NCBI GenBank assembly: GCA_050256015.1
Contig: JBFWIL010000067.1
Location: 1 to 11,723 of the forward strand
Reading direction: 5' to 3'
Length of the DNA stretch: 11,723 nt
From: JBFWIL01 sp050256015
Lineage (GTDB): Bacteria; Bacteroidota; Bacteroidia; Bacteroidales; Prolixibacteraceae
Shown here: positions 8,163 to 11,723 of the stretch, piece by piece
Layout: every line of letters starts with the position of its first letter
How positions within the stretch are numbered: position 1 is the stretch's first letter
Position numbers and translations under genes: made by a program
Notes under the pieces: model-generated
What the model saw: the letters and a program-made list of their open reading frames with translations, nothing else
Told to the model about the DNA's origin: nothing
The model's database searches: none

Positions 8163-8696
8163 ATGTCCCAGAATAAGATCATTGTCCTAACCGGTCCGGA
8201 GTCCACTGCAAAAAGCACGCTAAGCAGTGAACTGGCCCTTTTTTTCAAGGGGAATTGCATGCAGGAATATGCCCGGGAATACCTCCGGGGAAAAAGCAGT
8301 TATACCTATGCCGATGTGGAAATTATTGCCAGGGAACAGATACGGCAGTACGAAGCTGCCCGGCGATCGGACAAGCTGGTTTTTATGGATACCTGGCTGA
8401 TCATTACCCGGGTCTGGTTTGAATGGGTATACGGCCGGGTTCCCGGCTGGCTGGATGCGGCAATAGTTGCCTGTCCTGTCGATCTGTATTTGCTTTGCCG
8501 TCCTGATATTCCCTGGCAGCCCGATCCCTTGCGTGAACACGGCGGAGAGGAGCGGAACCAGCTTTTTTTGATCTATCGGGATGAATTGGAAAAACGCGGT
8601 TTCCCCTATGCCGAGCTTGGAGGAGATGGAGAGGAACGCGTCCGGAATGCCAGGGATGCTGTACAAAAAAGGTTGGGGATATGTGCCTGTAACTGA
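8163..8696 (+). CDS. NadR-like ATPase, probable nicotinamide riboside kinase
   Basis: The 177-residue protein resembles the C-terminal ribosylnicotinamide kinase domain of NadR (AAA_28-type P-loop protein). By that likeness it phosphorylates nicotinamide riboside to NMN in the cytoplasm. It has no adenylyltransferase domain and no DNA-binding repressor domain, so it is a stand-alone kinase. Visible motifs are the P-loop GPESTAKST at 11-19, EYAREYL at 35-41, the acidic Walker-B-like strand VFMDTW with Asp76, and PW-x2-DPLREHG at 117-127 followed by Arg131 in the lid region. The Gly normally preceding the P-loop Lys is Ala16 here, which is unusual. It lies 5 bases after pnuC, almost certainly in one transcript, giving a transport-and-trap pair for NAD salvage. 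The substrate is inferred from domain and neighbour, not proved. Confidence 0.82.
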   Translation: MSQNKIIVLTGPESTAKSTLSSELALFFKGNCMQEYAREYLRGKSSYTYADVEIIAREQIRQYEAARRSDKLVFMDTWLIITRVWFEWVYGRVPGWLDAAIVACPVDLYLLCRPDIPWQPDPLREHGGEERNQLFLIYRDELEKRGFPYAELGGDGEERVRNARDAVQKRLGICACN

Positions 8697-8728
8697 TTTG
8701 TATTTCATGGGATTATCGACTACTTTTA
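8697..8728 (+). promoter_or_regulatory. candidate Bacteroidota promoter for the serine acetyltransferase gene
   Basis: A TTTG at 8697-8700 is followed after 20 bases by TACTTTTA at 8721-8728. This is a one-mismatch fit to the -33/-7 pair TTTG-N(about 19)-TAnnTTTG of Bacteroidota housekeeping promoters. It begins directly after the stop of the NadR-like kinase gene and ends 26 bases before the cysE ATG at 8755, so cysE may be transcribed separately from the pnuC unit. This is a pattern match only. Confidence 0.4.
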
Positions 8729-8754
8729 AATGCAATGATTAATTGATTTTGGCT

Positions 8755-9684
8755 ATGCAATCTGAAAACTTCATTATTCAAAAAATAAACAGGGCCGTTG
8801 AGGAACTGGCCGATCCAAAGACATACAGTCCTGTCTGTCATGACCATCGTCTGGGGGAAGCCCTGCCTTCAACAAAAAAGTTATCGGTTATTGTAAAAAT
8901 GATCCGGGAAATCATTTTCCCAGGTTATTATGGCAGTACAAGTCTGCGTCCCGATACCATGCGCCATTATATGGGTGTATATGTAGATGAGCTTTTTGAA
9001 CTGCTTTCGGAACAGATCCTGGCCGGTTTGTGTTTTTCCTGTCCTGATGCGAAAAAAATGGAGATTATGGAACAGAGTCGTCATGCCCAAAGCATTGCTT
9101 CTGATTTTATAGCCTATCTTCCGGAGATTCGCCGGATGTTGGTTTGTGATGTGGAAGCGGCTTACCTGGGCGATCCTGCAACATTTGACCGCAGTGAGGT
9201 CATCTTCTGTTATCCGGCCATCCGGGCTATCTCGAATTACCGCATTGCCCACCGGCTGGTGGAGTTAGGCGTGCCTTTGATCCCTCGAATTATTACGGAG
9301 ATGGCTCATTCGGAAACGGGCATAGACATTCATCCCAAGGCCCGGATCGGTGAATTTTTCACGATCGATCATGGTACGGGAGTAGTCATCGGTTCCACCT
9401 GTATTATCGGGAACAATGTCAAATTGTATCAGGGCGTAACCTTGGGGGCAAAAAGTTTTCCCCTGGATGAGAATGGCAACCCGATAAAGGGAATTCCCAG
9501 GCATCCCGTTGTGGAAGACAATGTGATCATTTATGCTCAGGCCACTATTCTGGGAAGAATCCGGATCGGCAGGGATTCGGTAATCGGCGGTAATGTCTGG
9601 GTGACCCATAATGTCCCTCCCAACTCGCGTGTTCTTCAGCTTAAGACCCGTGATCGTTCGTTTCAGGATGGCGCGGGGATCTGA
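8755..9684 (+). CDS. cysE: serine O-acetyltransferase (CysE/EpsC type)
   Basis: The enzyme acetylates L-serine with acetyl-CoA to O-acetylserine, the first committed step of cysteine synthesis, in the cytoplasm. From ATG 8755 the protein has 309 residues. The first 175 or so form the helical SAT N-terminal region. The rest is the left-handed beta-helix acyltransferase domain with hexapeptide repeats (IDIHPKARIGEFFTIDHGTG, then VVIGSTCIIGNNVKLYQGVT). Asp191 and His206 are 15 residues apart, like the catalytic pair of E. coli CysE. The later conserved His is His250, in GIPRHPVVEDN. The His206-His250 distance is about 9 residues longer than in E. coli, owing to the FPLDENGNPIKG loop. An in-frame TTG at 8743 would add four residues, but ATG 8755 is the better start. 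A cysK gene is not adjacent; an rRNA methyltransferase gene starts 22 bases downstream. Confidence 0.93.
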   Translation: MQSENFIIQKINRAVEELADPKTYSPVCHDHRLGEALPSTKKLSVIVKMIREIIFPGYYGSTSLRPDTMRHYMGVYVDELFELLSEQILAGLCFSCPDAKKMEIMEQSRHAQSIASDFIAYLPEIRRMLVCDVEAAYLGDPATFDRSEVIFCYPAIRAISNYRIAHRLVELGVPLIPRIITEMAHSETGIDIHPKARIGEFFTIDHGTGVVIGSTCIIGNNVKLYQGVTLGAKSFPLDENGNPIKGIPRHPVVEDNVIIYAQATILGRIRIGRDSVIGGNVWVTHNVPPNSRVLQLKTRDRSFQDGAGI

Positions 9685-9706
9685 TTGTTTACCTGTAACT
9701 ATTTAC

Positions 9707-10864
9707 ATGACCGATAATATGATTTTGGTAGCCACGACTTATGCCGGACTGGAGGAAGTGCTTGCCGGGGAGCTGGTTGCCCTGGGGGCGGATGAGATCC
9801 AGGTTCTGCGCAGGGCTGTCTGTTTCCGGGGCGGAATGGAAATGGTCCTGCGGACAAACTATGCCCTGCGGACTGCACTTCGGGTTCTGATGCCCCTGAA
9901 ATCCTTCCGTGTTTTTCGCGTGGATGACCTGTATCATCAGGCTTCAAAGATTCACTGGGAGGACCATTTTTCTGCAAAACAGACGTTTGCTGTTCAGTCT
10001 ACGGTTTTTTCTTCCATGTTTTCCAATTCCATGTTTGCGTCCCTGAAGTTGAAGGATGCGATTGTTGACAGGTTTAGGAGGGTAAGCGGAAGAAGACCTT
10101 CGGTCGATGTAAAAAAACCGGATGTGCTGATCAATCTGCATTTGTCGGCGGACAGCTGCACGGTATCGCTCGATAGCAGCGGCGAGTCGCTGCACAAACG
10201 AGGATACCGGTCTGGCAATCACGAGGCACCGCTTAGTGAGGTTTTGGCTGCGGGATTGCTGAAACTTTCGGGGTGGACGGCAAAAGAACCACTTGCAGAT
10301 CCAATGTGCGGCTCGGGTACCGTTGCGATTGAAGCTGCTATGATGGCTGCTCAGGTTATGCCAGGGGAACTGGGCCGGAACTATGCCTTTATGAACTGGA
10401 AAAACTATAACCCGGATTTGTTTGAACAGGTAAAAAGGAATTTTTCCAACTGCGATCCGGAGGTCGTTATCTATGGTTCCGACCTGTTGCGTCGCAACAT
10501 AAGGCTGACAGCTGTAAGTGCAGAACGAGCTGGTGTGGCAGAACTGTTGAGGCTGCAGGTGGCCGATTTCCGGAGTCTTATACAGAAGAGCGACTGTTCC
10601 TTCCTTCTGTTTAATCCGCCTTATGGCGAGCGCCTTATCCCGGGAGACGATGCTTTTTATGCCATGCTCGGAGAAAGGTTGAAGCATGGTTTTACCGGTT
10701 CGGAAGCCTGGATAATCAGTACGCCTGCCTGCTTCCGGAATATCGGACTCCGCCCGGCCCGGAAAATCCCGCTCTACAATGGATCAATTCCTTGCAGTTT
10801 TCGGAAGTTTGAGCTTTACCGGGGCTCCCGGAAAAAGAAAAGTGCTGCTGCTGTTCCCTCCTGA
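9707..10864 (+). CDS. rlmL: THUMP-domain class I SAM-dependent RNA methyltransferase (RlmL-type, 23S rRNA m2G)
   Basis: The 385-residue protein matches the N-terminal half of E. coli RlmKL, which makes N2-methylguanosine at 23S rRNA position 2445. A short N-terminal segment (ILVATTYAGLEEVLAGEL) leads into a THUMP RNA-binding region at about residues 45-155. The Rossmann methyltransferase domain follows, with SAM-binding motif I DPMCGSGT from Asp198 and catalytic motif IV NPPYGERL from Asn303, typical of amino-group methylation of guanine. HKRGYR just before the catalytic domain is also family-typical. No RlmK half is fused, as is usual outside Gammaproteobacteria. The frame is open further upstream, but that part overlaps the cysE 3' end and does not resemble the family. 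ATG 9707 is preferred and ATG 9719 is possible. A related tRNA guanine methyltransferase role cannot be excluded. The gene ends directly before a hairpin. Confidence 0.88.
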   Translation: MTDNMILVATTYAGLEEVLAGELVALGADEIQVLRRAVCFRGGMEMVLRTNYALRTALRVLMPLKSFRVFRVDDLYHQASKIHWEDHFSAKQTFAVQSTVFSSMFSNSMFASLKLKDAIVDRFRRVSGRRPSVDVKKPDVLINLHLSADSCTVSLDSSGESLHKRGYRSGNHEAPLSEVLAAGLLKLSGWTAKEPLADPMCGSGTVAIEAAMMAAQVMPGELGRNYAFMNWKNYNPDLFEQVKRNFSNCDPEVVIYGSDLLRRNIRLTAVSAERAGVAELLRLQVADFRSLIQKSDCSFLLFNPPYGERLIPGDDAFYAMLGERLKHGFTGSEAWIISTPACFRNIGLRPARKIPLYNGSIPCSFRKFELYRGSRKKKSAAAVPS

Positions 10865-10897
10865 ATCCCCCGGCCGAAAATTACGAACCGGGGGGTT
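10864..10897 (+). terminator. strong hairpin just after the rlmL stop, possible terminator
   Basis: An inverted repeat begins at the last base of the rlmL stop codon. CCCCCGG at 10867-10873 pairs with CCGGGGG at 10888-10894. One T-G and two A-T pairs extend the stem to about 10 base pairs, around a 14-base loop. It lies between the convergent rlmL and TPR genes, where a terminator is expected. No uridine tract follows immediately on the + strand (the next T-run is at 10911-10915), so it may act as a 3' mRNA end stabiliser or a weak or factor-assisted terminator. The remaining bases to 11026 show no gene. Confidence 0.45.
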
Positions 10898-11026
10898 GGG
10901 AAGGAGAGAATTTTTGTTTCAATAACATAAAAAAACGTTTTCCGGAGAAGCGGTACAACCGGCAACCGAGAACAAAGGATTAAGGAATTTTGCGATTAAC
11001 CTGTCTGCTGTTCCGGGATTGTGTTT

Positions 11027-11723
11027 TTATGGTTTGTATCTCATTTTTCTTAATATGGCTTCAGCCTGTTTGTGGTAATATCCTTTTCCGGAAGCTATCA
11101 TGCTGAACAAAGCATAGGCTTTTCCCCTATCTTCCAGCTGCAGGTAACACAGTCCGGTATACCATTCCGCCTGATCGGTAAAAAGATTCCCCCGGCCTAC
11201 GCGGCAGTAACTGGCGATTGCTTTTTCATAGCTGCCGATTGCCTGAAAGCTCATTCCCGAGTAAAAGAGAGCAACCGGATCTTTCTCTTTTTGTTCGAGC
11301 ACCAGGCTGAACTGCTTGAGGGCTTCTTCATAATTCCCTTCATTAAACCGGAGCATGCCGGTGTTTATGGCACGATCTGCCGATTCTGTTACTGAACGGC
11401 TGATGCCTGTTCCCGGATAGGGCGTATAATAGTTTTGGTACAGTTTTTCGGGTGTGGCCGGCATGTCGTGCCTGAGTATTCCGCTTATCCCGATCAGGAG
11501 GAGCAGGGATGCAGCTACAGCGGTTGCCGCCAGCTTTTTACGTGGCAGCCGCTGAAAAAGGGAACGTTCTTTCTGACGGATGCCCCGTGACTCTTCTCGG
11601 ATGTTGTCCAGGCGTACTCTGAGCTCCATGACATCGTTTTCCCTGATGGCCTGGTTTATTTCCTGATGCAGCAACAGTTCCGCATGCAGTTCCGGCTGAA
11701 CTTCCATCTGTGCTTCAAAAACT
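11027..11723 (-). CDS. membrane-anchored TPR protein with anti-sigma-like N-terminus, 5' end outside window
   Basis: About 231 C-terminal residues are visible, running from the window edge to the TAA at 11027-11029. The frame stays open past the first in-window ATG (11707) to the edge: VFEAQMEVQPELHAELLLH resembles the middle of the N-terminal region in Bacteroidota proteins that begin with a YLxGxLS-type anti-sigma-like segment. The true start therefore probably lies upstream, outside the window. Counting from the 11707 Met, there is a charged cytoplasmic-like part (1-57), one transmembrane helix (about 59-78), a linker with LYQNYYTPYP (89-98), and about three tetratricopeptide repeats over residues 110-220 (for example EGNYEEALKQF and GSYEKAIASY). 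TPRs mediate protein-protein contacts, here probably on the periplasmic side. The specific role is unknown. It converges with rlmL. Confidence 0.75.
   Translation of the reverse strand, partial: VFEAQMEVQPELHAELLLHQEINQAIRENDVMELRVRLDNIREESRGIRQKERSLFQRLPRKKLAATAVAASLLLLIGISGILRHDMPATPEKLYQNYYTPYPGTGISRSVTESADRAINTGMLRFNEGNYEEALKQFSLVLEQKEKDPVALFYSGMSFQAIGSYEKAIASYCRVGRGNLFTDQAEWYTGLCYLQLEDRGKAYALFSMIASGKGYYHKQAEAILRKMRYKP

Noticed and set aside
9611..9706. N-terminal extension of the RlmL frame beginning inside cysE.
   Set aside because: The 32 extra residues overlap the cysE coding end in another frame and do not resemble RlmL N-termini; ATG 9707 or 9719 fits better.
10898..11026. A small RNA or small gene in the gap between rlmL and the TPR gene.
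   Set aside because: No persuasive reading frame, promoter pair or extended secondary structure was seen; the AAAACGTTTT palindrome at 10931-10940 is short and AT-rich.

Overview
The window looks like a stretch of chromosome from a Bacteroidota bacterium, most likely order Bacteroidales. The basis is indirect. Protein types and gene order fit that phylum, recognisable Shine-Dalgarno sequences are mostly lacking, and two sites resemble the Bacteroidota -7 promoter element (TAnnTTTG), one of them just before guaA. The last gene belongs to a membrane-anchored TPR family common in the phylum. No rRNA, tRNA, CRISPR array, insertion sequence or prophage is visible. There is no gene-free stretch longer than 300 bases once the pseudogene is counted.

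Left part (76-2707, + strand): rfbD (dTDP-4-dehydrorhamnose reductase) and a phosphohexomutase lie 7 bases apart, a probable two-gene unit for sugar-nucleotide and envelope polysaccharide supply. Facing them on the - strand (4081-2736) is the most notable object here: the remains of a secreted M13 (neprilysin/PepO-type) zinc metallopeptidase. It carries two in-frame stops, two frame breaks, two inferred large internal deletions and a destroyed HExxH motif.

Right part (4272-10864, + strand): guaA, an S41/CtpA-type secreted protease, a PnuC-type transporter overlapping the protease gene by 20 bases, a NadR-like nicotinamide riboside kinase, a serine O-acetyltransferase and an RlmL-type 23S rRNA methyltransferase. 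PnuC and the kinase form a coherent import-and-trap module for nicotinamide riboside (NAD salvage). The remaining genes are housekeeping genes sharing a strand. A hairpin sits directly after the methyltransferase stop codon. The - strand gene at the right edge is a TPR protein with a transmembrane segment, cut off at its 5' end by the window.

I found no convincing new multi-gene system. The points worth a second look are the multi-lesion M13 pseudogene, the Gly-to-Ala change in the kinase P-loop, the protease/transporter gene overlap and two start-codon corrections (cysE and rlmL).
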